This document shows positions 1-8,875 of a stretch of 64,000 nt of DNA, one piece after another (position 1 is the first letter of the stretch; the number at the start of each line of letters is the position of its first letter). Source of the DNA: Solirubrobacter phytolaccae (GTDB lineage Bacteria; Actinomycetota; Thermoleophilia; Solirubrobacterales; Solirubrobacteraceae); assembly GCF_027587195.1 (NCBI RefSeq), contig NZ_JAPDDP010000003.1:1-64000 (forward strand). The letters run 5' to 3'. The notes below the pieces were generated by a model that did not search any database, had not been told where the DNA came from, and saw only the letters and a list, made by a program, of their open reading frames with translations. The position numbers and the translations under genes are program-made.

Positions 1-3000
1 GGCGCGCCCCCGGAGGCCGCGGCGACGACTGCCGCCCCGGCCGCGGCCGCCGGTCCCGAGGCGGCGGCTCCTGCCGCCCTGCCGGAGGCCGCGCCGCACG
101 AGGCCGCCGAGGCGAAGCCCGCCCACGCCGAGCCCAAGCACGAAGAGCGCGACGACGCGCGCGGCGAGGCCGACCACAAGGACGAGGAGCGCGGCGAGCA
201 CAAGCACGAGGGCGGCGAGCAGGAACACGCCGGCGGCGAGAAGGACGAGAAGGGCGAGGCCGGCGACGACAAGGGCGGCGAGCAGCAGGCCGAGGCCGGC
301 GGCGAGCACGAAGGTGGCGAAGCCGAAGCCGAGGCCGACGGCGGCGACTTCGAGGCCGAGGCCGAAGAGGAGGCCGAGGAGGGCGACGAGCTCAGCCCCG
401 AGGACGAGGGCAAGCTGCTCGCCGAGGGCTACAGCGCCGCGCAGATCCGTGAGGCGGCCGAGGAGGCGCGCGCGGAGGAGCGCGAGCGCAAGCGGTCTAT
501 CAAGGAAGGTCGCCGGGCCGCCAACCAGGCCGTCGCCGAGGCGACGCAGGCCGAGGCGCAGCGACTCAAGCAGGCCCAGCAGCGCACCAAGCAGGCGATC
601 TCGCAGGCCGTCGGCAAGCACCAGCGCGAGGTGTCCGAGGCGGGCACCCAGCACCAGGGCGCCGTGCGCGGGGCGTTCGCGAAGGCCAGGGGCCAGGTCG
701 GCGCGGCGGTCTCCGGCGCAAAGGGCAAGGTCACCGCGGCGGGCGCGACCGCGAAGGGCGAGGTCACGACCTGGAAGGGCGCGGCCTCCACGAAGACCAA
801 GAGCGCGGTCGACGAGGCGTCCAACGCCGCGACGCAGACCGGCTCGGAGATGGCCACGCAGGGCAAGTCGGCGGTCACGGCCTCCAGCCAGAAGGTCAAG
901 GGCACGATCGACTCGACCGCGGGCTCGGTGCAGGGCCAGTCCGGCGGTGGCGGCGGCGCGAACGAGGCCGCGGCCGAGGGCAACGCGAAGGTCGCCTCGA
1001 AGGTCTCGGGCGAGACGTCGGGCAAGGTCAAGTCCCAGGGCGGGCAGGTCGTCTCCGGCGTGCAGAGCCAGGGCGGCAAGATCGGCTCGGCCATGCAGGC
1101 CAAGGGCAAGGAGGCGGCGACGGCGATCAAGTCGACGCTGCCCGGGGCGATGTCGAACCTGACGACGATCGCCTCGCAGGCCAACAGCGCGGTCGCCAAG
1201 GGCGTGAGCTCGGGGCAGAGCGCGCTCGGCCAGGTCGGCTCGCAGACGAACGCTTCACTCGCCGCGCAGCAGGGCGCCGCGACGCAGCAGATCGCGTCGA
1301 CCGTCGCGCAGACCAAGGCGGGGCTCACCAAGGGCGCCGCCACCGCGAACCAGGCCGTCGGCGCGCAGCACTCCGCCGCCCTGAAGGGCCTGAAGACCAG
1401 CGCGGCCAAGATCCGCAAGCTGATCAACCGCGCGCCGATCATGCGGGAGGACGCCGCGGGCGTCGCCGGCGAGGTCAAGGGCCAGCTCAAGGAGATGAGC
1501 GCGCGCGGGATCGTCGCGGGCGGCAAGACGGCGAAGATGGCGACCACCGCCACCGGCGGCGTGGCCAAGCAGGCCAAGACCGGGCTCGCCAGCGGCGCGG
1601 CGGGCGCGGCCGGGTCCGCCGCGCAGACCGCGACCGGCGCGTCCACCGGCGCGAACAGCCTCGCGGCGAACGTCGGCACGCAGGTCCAGAGCACGGCCAA
1701 GTCCGCCACCGCGGCCGGTGACAAGACCGTCACCGACTACACGGGCAAGGTCAAGTCCTCCAAGGAGAAGGTCAAGGGCAAGCTCTCGGACGGCCTGAAC
1801 AAGACCAAGACCGAGATGTCCGCCCACGAGGCCAAGGTCCAGGGCGGCACCGCGAAGATCCCGGGCGACAACGCCGGCAAGGTCTCCGAGGGCCAGGCCA
1901 AGGTCAACGCCGCGGCGACCAAGGAGCCCAAGAAGCCGGGCGGCCTGTGGGGCAAGATCGTCTCCGCCGCCAAGTGGGTCGCGGAGAAGCTCAAGGCCGC
2001 GTTCGAGTTCGTCGCCAAGATGCTCACCGACCCGGGCTTCTGGGTCAGCCTCATCGTCGCCATCGCGCTGACGGCGTTCGTGATCGCCACCTTCGGCTCG
2101 GGCCTCGCGGTGCTCGTGGTCGCCGGCGCGGTGATCGGCGCGATCAGCGCGGGCGCCGGCCAGGTCGTCACCAACCTCGCGTCCGGCAAGAAGTGGAACG
2201 AGGGCCTGGGCACCGCGATGCTGATCGGCGGCGTCACCGGCCTCATCCCGGGCCTGGGCAAGGGCCTCGGCGCGATCGGCTCCAAGGTCGCGGGCAAGTT
2301 CGGCACCAGCGTCGCCAACAGCGCGGTCGGCCGGATGGGCTCGAAGATCGCCTCCAGCGCGCTCGGCAAGGGCGTTCAGGCCCTCGGCCGCGGCCTCAAG
2401 AACGTCGGCGGCAAGCTCGCCACGCTCGGCTCCAAGGCCGGCAAGACCGTGCCCGGGAAGATCGTCGCCGCGCCGTTCAAGGCCGCGGAGAAGCTCGGCA
2501 CCAAGCTCGGCAACGCCACCCGCGGGGCGCTCGAGAAGAAGTTCCCGAACATCGTCAAGCCGAAGGCACCGACGACCAAGCCGTCGACGGGCGGCGCGAC
2601 GCGCGAGGAGCCCGCGGGCAGCAAGGTCGAGGTCACCGACGACGCGGACGCCGTCGCCCGCGACGCGGCCAAGAAGGCCGACGAGATCCAGGAGCCGACC
2701 CCTCTGCAGGAGCGGATCGACCGCGCCACAGGGGTCGACAAGGGCCCGGACTACCAGAAGGCCCAGGACGACCTGCGCGACTTCTACGCGAACCAGCAGC
2801 GGGAGTCGCTGGCGAGCGGGACGAACGTCAAGCGCACCTACACCGACCAGATGGCCGACGCCAAGGGCCGCCCGATGACCAACCCGGACGGCTCGCCGTA
2901 CGGCTACGTCGGCGAGCAGAACTTCGACGTCTACCGCCACACGTACGACAACGGCAACCTCACCACGGTCAACATGCGGGTCAAGCTCGACGCCCAGCCC

Positions 3001-4338
3001 GGCGTCGGACCCGATGACCTCGCCCGCGTCCGCGCGGACGCCTACAAGGGCATCGACGAGTACTACAACAGCGGCAAGGTGCTCCCCGACGGCGACCGCC
3101 TGCACGTCAACGTCGAGTTCGTCGACGACGCGTCAAAGGCGACGATCCGCGTCAACACCCACCCGGGCGGGGGCGCGGCGGACCAGGGCAACTGGTACGT
3201 GAACTCCAACCCGACGACCCACGCCCACGAGCTCGGGCACGGGTTGGGCTTCGGCGACGAGTACTACACCAAGGCCGCGTACAACCGCGGTGGCGGCAAC
3301 ATGTCGAACGTCCACACGGACGACTCGCTCATGGGCGACTTCTGGAAGCGCAACCCGGACGGGTCGCCGATCCCGGACCCCAAGACGGGCAGCTACGTGC
3401 ACAACCCGGGGACGGAGCTCAAGGACCGTCACCTGACGCAGCTCCAGGACGACATCAACAAGGCGCGTGCCGCAAAGGGCGGCTCGTCCGGCTCGAGCTC
3501 GAGCTCGCCGACGCCGGGTCCGCGAGCCGAGGCGCCCAGGACGAACGGCCCCAAGAGCTGGGACGAGCTGGACGACGCCTCCAGGAGCGTGCTCGGCGAG
3601 GCCGCCGACCCGGCGGTCGTCAACCGCCTGCTCGGGAAGGGCGTGCACCCGGACGACATCCTCGACGCGGCCGTGGACACACCCCACCTCGTCCCGATCA
3701 TGGACGACCTTGCCCAGCAGGGTGTCCGCGGCGACGTGATCAAGAGCATCACCAAGCAGGCCGGCAACGCCGCCGAGAAGTTCCCCGACGCACGAGTGAT
3801 CGAGAACGTCGAGGATCTCGTCCGCAGCGGAAAGCTGGCCAACCCGGACAGCCTCGGCGCACATCTCAAGAAGATCGCCGGCGGTGACCGCGGGGCGCTC
3901 ACAGAGCTCGAGCGTGTCATGCAGCGGGTTCGTGCCGGCCATGACGTGCAGATCGGAGCGATCAACGGCAAGGGCGGAGACGTCGTCGACCTCACCGACC
4001 AAGAGGTCCTGCAGATGAAGGACATCACCAGCCGCACGGAGGACGGCGTGGTCGAGAACATGAAGGGCGCCGCGAACCAACTCGCGGGCAAGGGAGCGAA
4101 GGCCAAGTCCAACGCCGGGCAGACCGAGACGCCACCCCTGCGGGAGGACGGCACGCCGTACACACGGACGGTCGACCTCACCATCCGCGAGGCGGAGAAC
4201 CCCTTGCACGCCTATGACGACGAAGCCCTCAGGCAGTGGGTCCGTGACAAGATGGGGAGCTTGAGCAGCAAGGATGCAGTGGACCAGGTCGTGGTCCGGA
4301 TCAACGGCCGGATCGTCACCGTGAAGGCGCCCTGGTGA
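1..4338 (+). CDS. Giant polymorphic-toxin/eCIS-type effector with zinc metalloprotease and extra C-terminal domain (5' partial)
   Basis: The reading frame is open from base 1 to the TGA at 4336-4338 (1445 residues in the window), so the N-terminus lies upstream. Residues 1-135 are acidic low complexity (E, G, A, H). Residues 140-650 are Ala/Gly/Lys/Gln-rich and probably helical. Residues 680-730 are two hydrophobic segments (starting GFWVSLIVAIALTAFVIA) followed by a Gly-rich stretch, as in pre-toxin regions. A protease domain (about 900-1160) carries HELGHGLGFGDE at 1076-1087, matching HExxHxxGxxD, a metzincin-type zinc site with Asp as third ligand. A Ser-rich linker (about 1162-1175) leads to a separate C-terminal domain (about 1180-1445). 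No secretion signal is visible in this part. The architecture resembles actinobacterial effectors delivered by extracellular contractile injection systems, whose N-terminal DUF4157 domain would lie off the window; that is inference. It overlaps the next gene by GTGA. Confidence 0.75.
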   Translation, partial: GAPPEAAATTAAPAAAAGPEAAAPAALPEAAPHEAAEAKPAHAEPKHEERDDARGEADHKDEERGEHKHEGGEQEHAGGEKDEKGEAGDDKGGEQQAEAGGEHEGGEAEAEADGGDFEAEAEEEAEEGDELSPEDEGKLLAEGYSAAQIREAAEEARAEERERKRSIKEGRRAANQAVAEATQAEAQRLKQAQQRTKQAISQAVGKHQREVSEAGTQHQGAVRGAFAKARGQVGAAVSGAKGKVTAAGATAKGEVTTWKGAASTKTKSAVDEASNAATQTGSEMATQGKSAVTASSQKVKGTIDSTAGSVQGQSGGGGGANEAAAEGNAKVASKVSGETSGKVKSQGGQVVSGVQSQGGKIGSAMQAKGKEAATAIKSTLPGAMSNLTTIASQANSAVAKGVSSGQSALGQVGSQTNASLAAQQGAATQQIASTVAQTKAGLTKGAATANQAVGAQHSAALKGLKTSAAKIRKLINRAPIMREDAAGVAGEVKGQLKEMSARGIVAGGKTAKMATTATGGVAKQAKTGLASGAAGAAGSAAQTATGASTGANSLAANVGTQVQSTAKSATAAGDKTVTDYTGKVKSSKEKVKGKLSDGLNKTKTEMSAHEAKVQGGTAKIPGDNAGKVSEGQAKVNAAATKEPKKPGGLWGKIVSAAKWVAEKLKAAFEFVAKMLTDPGFWVSLIVAIALTAFVIATFGSGLAVLVVAGAVIGAISAGAGQVVTNLASGKKWNEGLGTAMLIGGVTGLIPGLGKGLGAIGSKVAGKFGTSVANSAVGRMGSKIASSALGKGVQALGRGLKNVGGKLATLGSKAGKTVPGKIVAAPFKAAEKLGTKLGNATRGALEKKFPNIVKPKAPTTKPSTGGATREEPAGSKVEVTDDADAVARDAAKKADEIQEPTPLQERIDRATGVDKGPDYQKAQDDLRDFYANQQRESLASGTNVKRTYTDQMADAKGRPMTNPDGSPYGYVGEQNFDVYRHTYDNGNLTTVNMRVKLDAQPGVGPDDLARVRADAYKGIDEYYNSGKVLPDGDRLHVNVEFVDDASKATIRVNTHPGGGAADQGNWYVNSNPTTHAHELGHGLGFGDEYYTKAAYNRGGGNMSNVHTDDSLMGDFWKRNPDGSPIPDPKTGSYVHNPGTELKDRHLTQLQDDINKARAAKGGSSGSSSSSPTPGPRAEAPRTNGPKSWDELDDASRSVLGEAADPAVVNRLLGKGVHPDDILDAAVDTPHLVPIMDDLAQQGVRGDVIKSITKQAGNAAEKFPDARVIENVEDLVRSGKLANPDSLGAHLKKIAGGDRGALTELERVMQRVRAGHDVQIGAINGKGGDVVDLTDQEVLQMKDITSRTEDGVVENMKGAANQLAGKGAKAKSNAGQTETPPLREDGTPYTRTVDLTIREAENPLHAYDDEALRQWVRDKMGSLSSKDAVDQVVVRINGRIVTVKAPW

Positions 4339-5381
4339 GCAAGACCGTGTGGGGGTCGGTCCGCGAGGGCGCACTCGCGGTGTGGTTTGCGCGCGCCGCG
4401 GATCAGGACGCCCTCGTTCGCGCCATCCTGCGCGCCGGTGCCGAGACGCGGGTCTTCCGCCCGGCCAGCGTCGACGAGCACGGCCAGGATCTGCAGCCCG
4501 TCGAGGATGACGTCGCGATCGCGAGCCGCCTGGAGCCCGAGCTTCCGGGCCGGGAGTTCGTGACGCCCGGGACGATCTGCTGGCATGAGGCGGGAGAGCG
4601 CCGGGAGGGTGAGGTGATCTACGTCGGGGAGCTGCTCGAGCGCCTCCGTCCCGACGCGCCGGAGATCACGTGGGACCACATCGCCTACGTGCCGCCCGTG
4701 AGCGTCAGCGTTTCCCGCGACTTCGTCTCGATCACGCTGATGACCGACGTCTGGTTCCCGCGCGTGATCGGCTTCCTCGAGGAGGAATGGCCCGACGGCA
4801 TGCTCGACAACTCCGAGCTGGCGGCGTGCCACACCCCGCGCCTGAACGCGTTCCTGCACGCGGTGCGCGACGCGTCGGACGAGTGGTTCAACGACAGCGC
4901 CGACGACTTCGGCGCGCGCTACGCCGACATGGTCTCCGACGACGGCATCTGGCTGCCCGCCGCGGCCGCCGACGGCCCGCCCACCGACGTCAGCATCTTC
5001 TTCGCCGTCGGCGACGAGCGCTCGCCCAGTGATCCCTGGGGACGCATCGCGCTCACGATCGGCAAGGACGGGGTGGCGTACCTCGAGCACCTGATGGGCG
5101 GCGACCGCCGGATGTGGAGCGGCCGGATGGATCCTGCGCAGATCGAGGAGATCAAGGCGCTGGCCGTACGCGGCGGCTTCCCGTGGCCGCCACAGGGCGT
5201 GATGCCGGTCATGGGCTCGATCGTCTTCGAGCTCGAGCTTCCCGAGCTCGACGACTCACGGTCATTGATGATGTCCCTCCGCGACGCCGCCGCCGTCGAC
5301 GGCTACCGCGAGGCGGTCGACGCCCTGCAGGCCTTCGCACGCGAGCTCAGCGAGGGCCGCTACCAGCGTGGCGCCACGTGA
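4335..5381 (+). CDS. Probable immunity-like protein, paralogue of the next gene
   Basis: The GTG at 4335 overlaps the TGA of the toxin gene (GTGA), so translation is probably coupled and the gene belongs to the toxin operon. The 348-residue product has no signal peptide or membrane segment. I recognise no named family. Its C-terminal third (around PSDPWGRIALTIGKDG, then LEHLMGG, then W-x-GRMD) matches the C-terminal third of the next gene (PGDPFGRIVLTVEADG, LEHYGG, W-x-ARVD), so the two genes share a domain. Both end with a similar helix (DGYREA against DGYKEA). Position directly behind a toxin, cytoplasmic character and duplication make immunity the best guess. An accessory or chaperone role is the alternative. 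Confidence 0.6.
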   Translation: MSKTVWGSVREGALAVWFARAADQDALVRAILRAGAETRVFRPASVDEHGQDLQPVEDDVAIASRLEPELPGREFVTPGTICWHEAGERREGEVIYVGELLERLRPDAPEITWDHIAYVPPVSVSVSRDFVSITLMTDVWFPRVIGFLEEEWPDGMLDNSELAACHTPRLNAFLHAVRDASDEWFNDSADDFGARYADMVSDDGIWLPAAAADGPPTDVSIFFAVGDERSPSDPWGRIALTIGKDGVAYLEHLMGGDRRMWSGRMDPAQIEEIKALAVRGGFPWPPQGVMPVMGSIVFELELPELDDSRSLMMSLRDAAAVDGYREAVDALQAFARELSEGRYQRGAT

Positions 5382-6508
5382 AGCTCTTCGGGAAGGGTCG
5401 GGCGCAGACGCACGTCTGTCCCGTCTGCGCGTACCTGAAGCTCCCGTTCAAGCCGTACAAGCAGTGGCCGCCACCGCCGGACCTCGAGCTCACGCCGCCG
5501 TACGAGGCGCAGCTCGGCAAGCCGTCGCACGAGGCGTGCCCGCAGTGCGGCTTCGTGTTCGGCAAGGAGGACACCTCGTTCGAGGAGTACCGCTACGCGT
5601 GGGGCGGGCGCGGGCGTCCGTGGGCCGACCCGTCCGTCGCGCCGCCTGAGGACGAGCGCCGGTTCGCGATCCTCGGGCCGGGCACGTACGAGGGCTTCGA
5701 TCGTCCGGGCCTGGGTGAGGAGGTGCCGGAGCAGCTGCTCGTGCAGGCGCAGCGGCTCGAGGCGGCCGAGGACGTCATGGGCCTGCGGCGCCTCGTGACG
5801 CGGCTGGCGCGCGACGGCATCACCGGCTACGACGTGGTGGCGATCGGCGGGTTCGCCGGCTCGTCCTGGGACTTCCTGGGCTTCGACGTCGACGTCCAGG
5901 GGCTCTCGGCGCTGCGGCACCGGGAGGAGGCGCGCAGCCCGTACTTCAGCGAGCGGCTCAACGAGCACGGCCTGCTGGCGGACTTCGCCGACGTCCACAA
6001 GTTCGCGATCGCGGTCTCGCCCGACGCGCTCCTGCCGATCGGGCGCCTGCGCCGCTCGGCCGTCACCCCCGGTGACCGCCTCTGGTACACGATCGGCAAC
6101 GAGCACAACCCGGGCGACCCGTTCGGCCGGATCGTGCTGACGGTCGAGGCCGACGGCACCGCGGCGCTCGAGCACTACGGCGGCCGCAACGGCAGCGGCA
6201 CGTGGACCGCCCGCGTCGACACCGACGTCATCGCGCGCATCCGGGCCGAGCTCGGACGCAGCACGTTCCCCGAGGTCGCGAGGGAGCCCATCCCCGCCGG
6301 CTCCGGCCTGCGACAGCTCGAGGTCGTGACCGATGACGAGCCCGAGTACGTGCTGATGGGCGACCGCCAGGGGCAGCGGCTCGACGGGTACAAGGAGGCG
6401 TTCGCCCTGCTGGACGCGATCGCGATCCGCATCACGACCGGCGCCTACGAGCGCGGTGACGACGCGCTCGACGCGACGGCGATCACGGACGTGCGGCAAA
6501 TCACCTAG
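5378..6508 (+). CDS. CPCC-type zinc-ribbon protein fused to the same immunity-like domain
   Basis: The GTG at 5378 again overlaps the preceding TGA (GTGA); a longer upstream reading would run inside the previous gene. The product is 376 residues. Residues 1-80 hold two cysteine pairs, CPVC near residue 13 and CPQCGFVFG near residue 53, followed by EEYRYAW. This is the layout of the Cys-rich CPCC family often found among toxin-immunity genes. The remainder contains the GRIVLTVEADG...LEHYGG...TARVD domain shared with the preceding gene. Soluble, no signal peptide. It is the third coupled gene of the toxin operon and is likely a second immunity protein or a helper of the first. The zinc binding is inferred from the cysteine spacing. 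Confidence 0.6.
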   Translation: MKLFGKGRAQTHVCPVCAYLKLPFKPYKQWPPPPDLELTPPYEAQLGKPSHEACPQCGFVFGKEDTSFEEYRYAWGGRGRPWADPSVAPPEDERRFAILGPGTYEGFDRPGLGEEVPEQLLVQAQRLEAAEDVMGLRRLVTRLARDGITGYDVVAIGGFAGSSWDFLGFDVDVQGLSALRHREEARSPYFSERLNEHGLLADFADVHKFAIAVSPDALLPIGRLRRSAVTPGDRLWYTIGNEHNPGDPFGRIVLTVEADGTAALEHYGGRNGSGTWTARVDTDVIARIRAELGRSTFPEVAREPIPAGSGLRQLEVVTDDEPEYVLMGDRQGQRLDGYKEAFALLDAIAIRITTGAYERGDDALDATAITDVRQIT

Positions 6509-6521
6509 GGTTCGGCGCCTC

Positions 6522-6722
6522 GTGACCAAGCCCAAGCAGCCTGCCCTCCGCATCGACGCCGACGAAGGACAGGTCCTGCACGTGACCTGGGGCCGTTCCG
6601 GCAAGCGCGCGATCGTCTCGATCTCCGGGCCGCAGTACATCCAGCCGCAGCAGTGCACGCTCACGACCGACGACGTGGCGGAGCTCTCGCGCTTCCTCGA
6701 CGAGGGCCCCGACGAGCCCTAG
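6522..6722 (+). CDS. Small hypothetical protein
   Basis: A 66-residue product starts at the GTG at 6522, 13 bases after the previous stop; an upstream ATG in the same frame would overlap the previous gene and gives an Arg-rich, unlikely N-terminus. The sequence (LHVTWGRSGKRAIVSI, then CTLTTDDVAELSRFLDEG) looks like a compact beta-hairpin plus helix. I recognise no family. It lies 6 bases before the AraC-type gene and may share its transcript. Confidence 0.5.
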   Translation: MTKPKQPALRIDADEGQVLHVTWGRSGKRAIVSISGPQYIQPQQCTLTTDDVAELSRFLDEGPDEP

Positions 6723-6728
6723 CCGGCC

Positions 6729-7529
6729 GTGGCGGAAGCGGTCCACTGGTACCGGCCCGAGGGGCTCGACGGCGTCGAGGCGCTGCACGCGAACTTCGAG
6801 CGCCACGCGTACCGCCCGCACAGCCATCCCACGTGGACGATCGCGGTGATGGAGCGGGGCGCGGCCGCGTTCCAGGTCGACGCGCGCCAGGAGCGGGCGA
6901 CCGACGGCGAGTGCTTCGTGCTCGAGCCCGAGGCGGTGCACACCGGCGTGCCGGCCGTGCCCGAGGGTTGGGCGTACAAGGTGCTCTACCTCGAGCCGGA
7001 GCTGCTGTCGGCGTGGGATGAGCGGGACGCCGCCGCGCCACGGGCCGCCCGCTGGGTCGTGTTCTCGGACCCGACGTTGCGGGCCGCGATGCTTGCCGCG
7101 CACCGCGCGCTCGCCCACGCACCCGCCGGCCTGGAGCGCGACGAGGCGGTGCTGCACGCGGTGGACACGCTCAAGCCGCACCTGCGGCCCGGCCCACAGA
7201 CGCCGCGCGACCGGGTCGAGCACGCCGCGGTCCGCCGCGCGATCGCGCACCTCCGTGAGCAGTGGGATCAGCCCGTGTCGCTCGCGGAGCTCTCGAAGGT
7301 CGCCGCGCTGAGCCGGTTCGAGCTCGTGCGCCGGTTCCGCGCGCAGGTCGGGCTCCCGCCGCACGCCTTCCAGCTCGACCTGCGGGTGAACCGGGCACGG
7401 GCGCTGCTGAGCGCCGGGCGCGCTCCGGCCGAGGTGGCGCTGAGCTGTGGCTTCGCCGACCAGGCGCACCTCACGCGCACGTTCCGCCGCCATGTCGGGA
7501 TCACGCCCGCGCGGTACGCCGCCGCGTAG
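6729..7529 (+). CDS. AraC-family transcriptional regulator
   Basis: 266 residues from a GTG start. The N-terminal 110 residues form an AraC-type cupin (RPHSHPTWTIAVMERG and HTGVPAVPEGW, small-ligand-binding barrel). Residues about 165-266 hold the two helix-turn-helix motifs (SLAELSKVAALSRFELVRRF and AEVALSCGFADQAHLTRTF) and the usual end GITPARYA. It is a cytoplasmic DNA-binding sensor. The next gene, a DUF2000 protein, is 57 bases downstream on the same strand and is the most likely target or partner. The ligand cannot be read from the sequence. Confidence 0.88.
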   Translation: MAEAVHWYRPEGLDGVEALHANFERHAYRPHSHPTWTIAVMERGAAAFQVDARQERATDGECFVLEPEAVHTGVPAVPEGWAYKVLYLEPELLSAWDERDAAAPRAARWVVFSDPTLRAAMLAAHRALAHAPAGLERDEAVLHAVDTLKPHLRPGPQTPRDRVEHAAVRRAIAHLREQWDQPVSLAELSKVAALSRFELVRRFRAQVGLPPHAFQLDLRVNRARALLSAGRAPAEVALSCGFADQAHLTRTFRRHVGITPARYAAA

Positions 7530-7586
7530 CCGGCACCGCAAGATCGTTCAAGACGCGCGCCGCCCGCCGCGCGATGCTGCAGGGCG

Positions 7587-8009
7587 ATGGGCGTCACCGA
7601 CTTCCCGACCAAGATCGCCGTCGTCGTCCGCGACGACCTCGCCACCTGGCAGCGACTCAACGTCACCGCGTTCCTGATGAGCGGGGTGATCGCCACCGGG
7701 CCCGAGGGCACGGTCGGCCCGAGCTACGAGGACGCCGACGGCGTCACCTACCTGCCGATGCTCCGCCAGCCCGTGCTCGTCTACGAGGCGAGCGCCGACG
7801 CGCTGACGAAGGTCCACCGGCGCGCGCTCGAGCGCGAGGCCGACCTCGCGATCTACACGCAGGAGCTGTTCGCCACCGGCCACGACGACGAGAACCGCGC
7901 CGCGGTCAAGGCCGTCGCGACGGACGACCTGGACCTCGTCGGCGTCGCGATCCGCGCACCGCACCGCCAGGCCGACCAGATCCTGCGCGGCCTCAAACGG
8001 CACCCATAG
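7587..8009 (+). CDS. DUF2000 family protein
   Basis: 140 residues from the ATG at 7587. The pattern KIAVVVRDDLATWQRLNVTAFLMSG at the N-terminus and VYEASADALTKVHRRALE in the middle fits DUF2000, a small soluble family with a peptidyl-tRNA hydrolase II-like fold and no proven activity. It follows the AraC gene and its last 17 bases overlap the 3' end of the convergent SDR gene. No regulatory signal is evident in the 57-base gap before it. Confidence 0.7.
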   Translation: MGVTDFPTKIAVVVRDDLATWQRLNVTAFLMSGVIATGPEGTVGPSYEDADGVTYLPMLRQPVLVYEASADALTKVHRRALEREADLAIYTQELFATGHDDENRAAVKAVATDDLDLVGVAIRAPHRQADQILRGLKRHP

Positions 8010-8805
8010 CGGCGAGCGACACCGGCTCCCACTCGCGCCAGGTCGCCAGCCGCGCCGCGTAGGTGGCCTCGACCTGCGGCAGGGAGGAGCGGCCGAGGAA
8101 GATCCGCCGCGGCGGCGCGTCCGCGTCGACGACCCGCAGGATCGCGTCGCGCGTGGCGCGCGGGTCGCCGAAGTCCCAGTCCTGCGCGCCGCTCGCGCGG
8201 ACCCCGTCGTAGGCCGGCAGCGGGTCGCTGAGGTTGTGGGTGCCGCCGAAGCCGGTGTCGTACGGGCCGGGCTCGACGAGCGTGACCTTGATGCCGAAGC
8301 TCCCGACCTCCTGGGCGAGCGACTCGGTCAGCCCTTCCACCGCCCACTTGGACGCGTGGTAGGCGCCGATGCCCGGGTAGGCGATGATCCCGCCCTCGCT
8401 CGTGTTCTGGAGGATGTGCCCGGAGCCCTGGGTGCGCATGATCGCCAGCGCGGCCTGCGTCACCCACAGCGTGCCGAAGAAGTTCGTCTCCAGCTGGGCG
8501 CGGATGTCGGCCTCCGACAGCTCCTCGACCATGCCGAAGTGCCCGTAGCCGGCGTTGTTGACGACGACGTCGAGCGCGCCGAACGTGTCCGCCGCCTCAC
8601 GCACGACCGCGAAGGCCTGCGCGCGGTCGGTGACGTCGAGCTCGAGCGGGAGCACCCGGTCGCCGTGCTGCTCGGCCAGCGGCGCGAACCGCTCCAGGCC
8701 GCCGCGCGCCGTCGCCGCCACGCGGTCGCCGCGCTCCAGCGCCGCTTCGGTCCATTCGCGGCCGAGTCCGGCGGCCGCTCCCGTGATCAACCAAGTCCGT
8801 TCCAT
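7993..8805 (-). CDS. Short-chain dehydrogenase/reductase (SDR)
   Basis: 270 residues. The Rossmann dinucleotide motif is TGAAAGLG near residue 8, the structural NNAGYG is near residue 85, and the catalytic YHASK motif (Tyr-x3-Lys) near residue 150 is followed by the classical PGPYDTGF segment after beta-6. The classical SDR oxidoreductase assignment is firm; the substrate is unknown. Many relatives are annotated as SDRs acting on small ketones or alcohols. It is transcribed divergently from the LysR-type gene at 8876, 70 bases away, the usual arrangement for a LysR regulator and its target. Confidence 0.88.
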   Translation of the reverse strand: MERTWLITGAAAGLGREWTEAALERGDRVAATARGGLERFAPLAEQHGDRVLPLELDVTDRAQAFAVVREAADTFGALDVVVNNAGYGHFGMVEELSEADIRAQLETNFFGTLWVTQAALAIMRTQGSGHILQNTSEGGIIAYPGIGAYHASKWAVEGLTESLAQEVGSFGIKVTLVEPGPYDTGFGGTHNLSDPLPAYDGVRASGAQDWDFGDPRATRDAILRVVDADAPPRRIFLGRSSLPQVEATYAARLATWREWEPVSLAAMGAV

Positions 8806-8875
8806 ACCCTTGAAGCTAGGCTCGATCTGCTATCGAACAAGCGATGATCTCGCATCGCTGCCATCGCCTTTGCGC
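8806..8875. promoter_or_regulatory. Divergent SDR/LysR promoter region
   Basis: The 70-base gap separates two divergent start codons. It is less GC-rich than its surroundings and contains a near-palindrome GCGATGATCTCGC around 8851-8863, a plausible LysR-type binding site. No -35/-10 pair could be assigned with confidence. Confidence 0.35.

Noticed and set aside
631-4338. A toxin start at the GTG at 631
   Set aside because: The same frame is open back to base 1 with similar composition, so the true start is upstream of the window.
5114-5377. Upstream start for the CPCC/immunity-like gene
   Set aside because: It would lie within the previous gene and add an Arg-rich shadow; GTG at 5378 gives the overlap typical of this operon.
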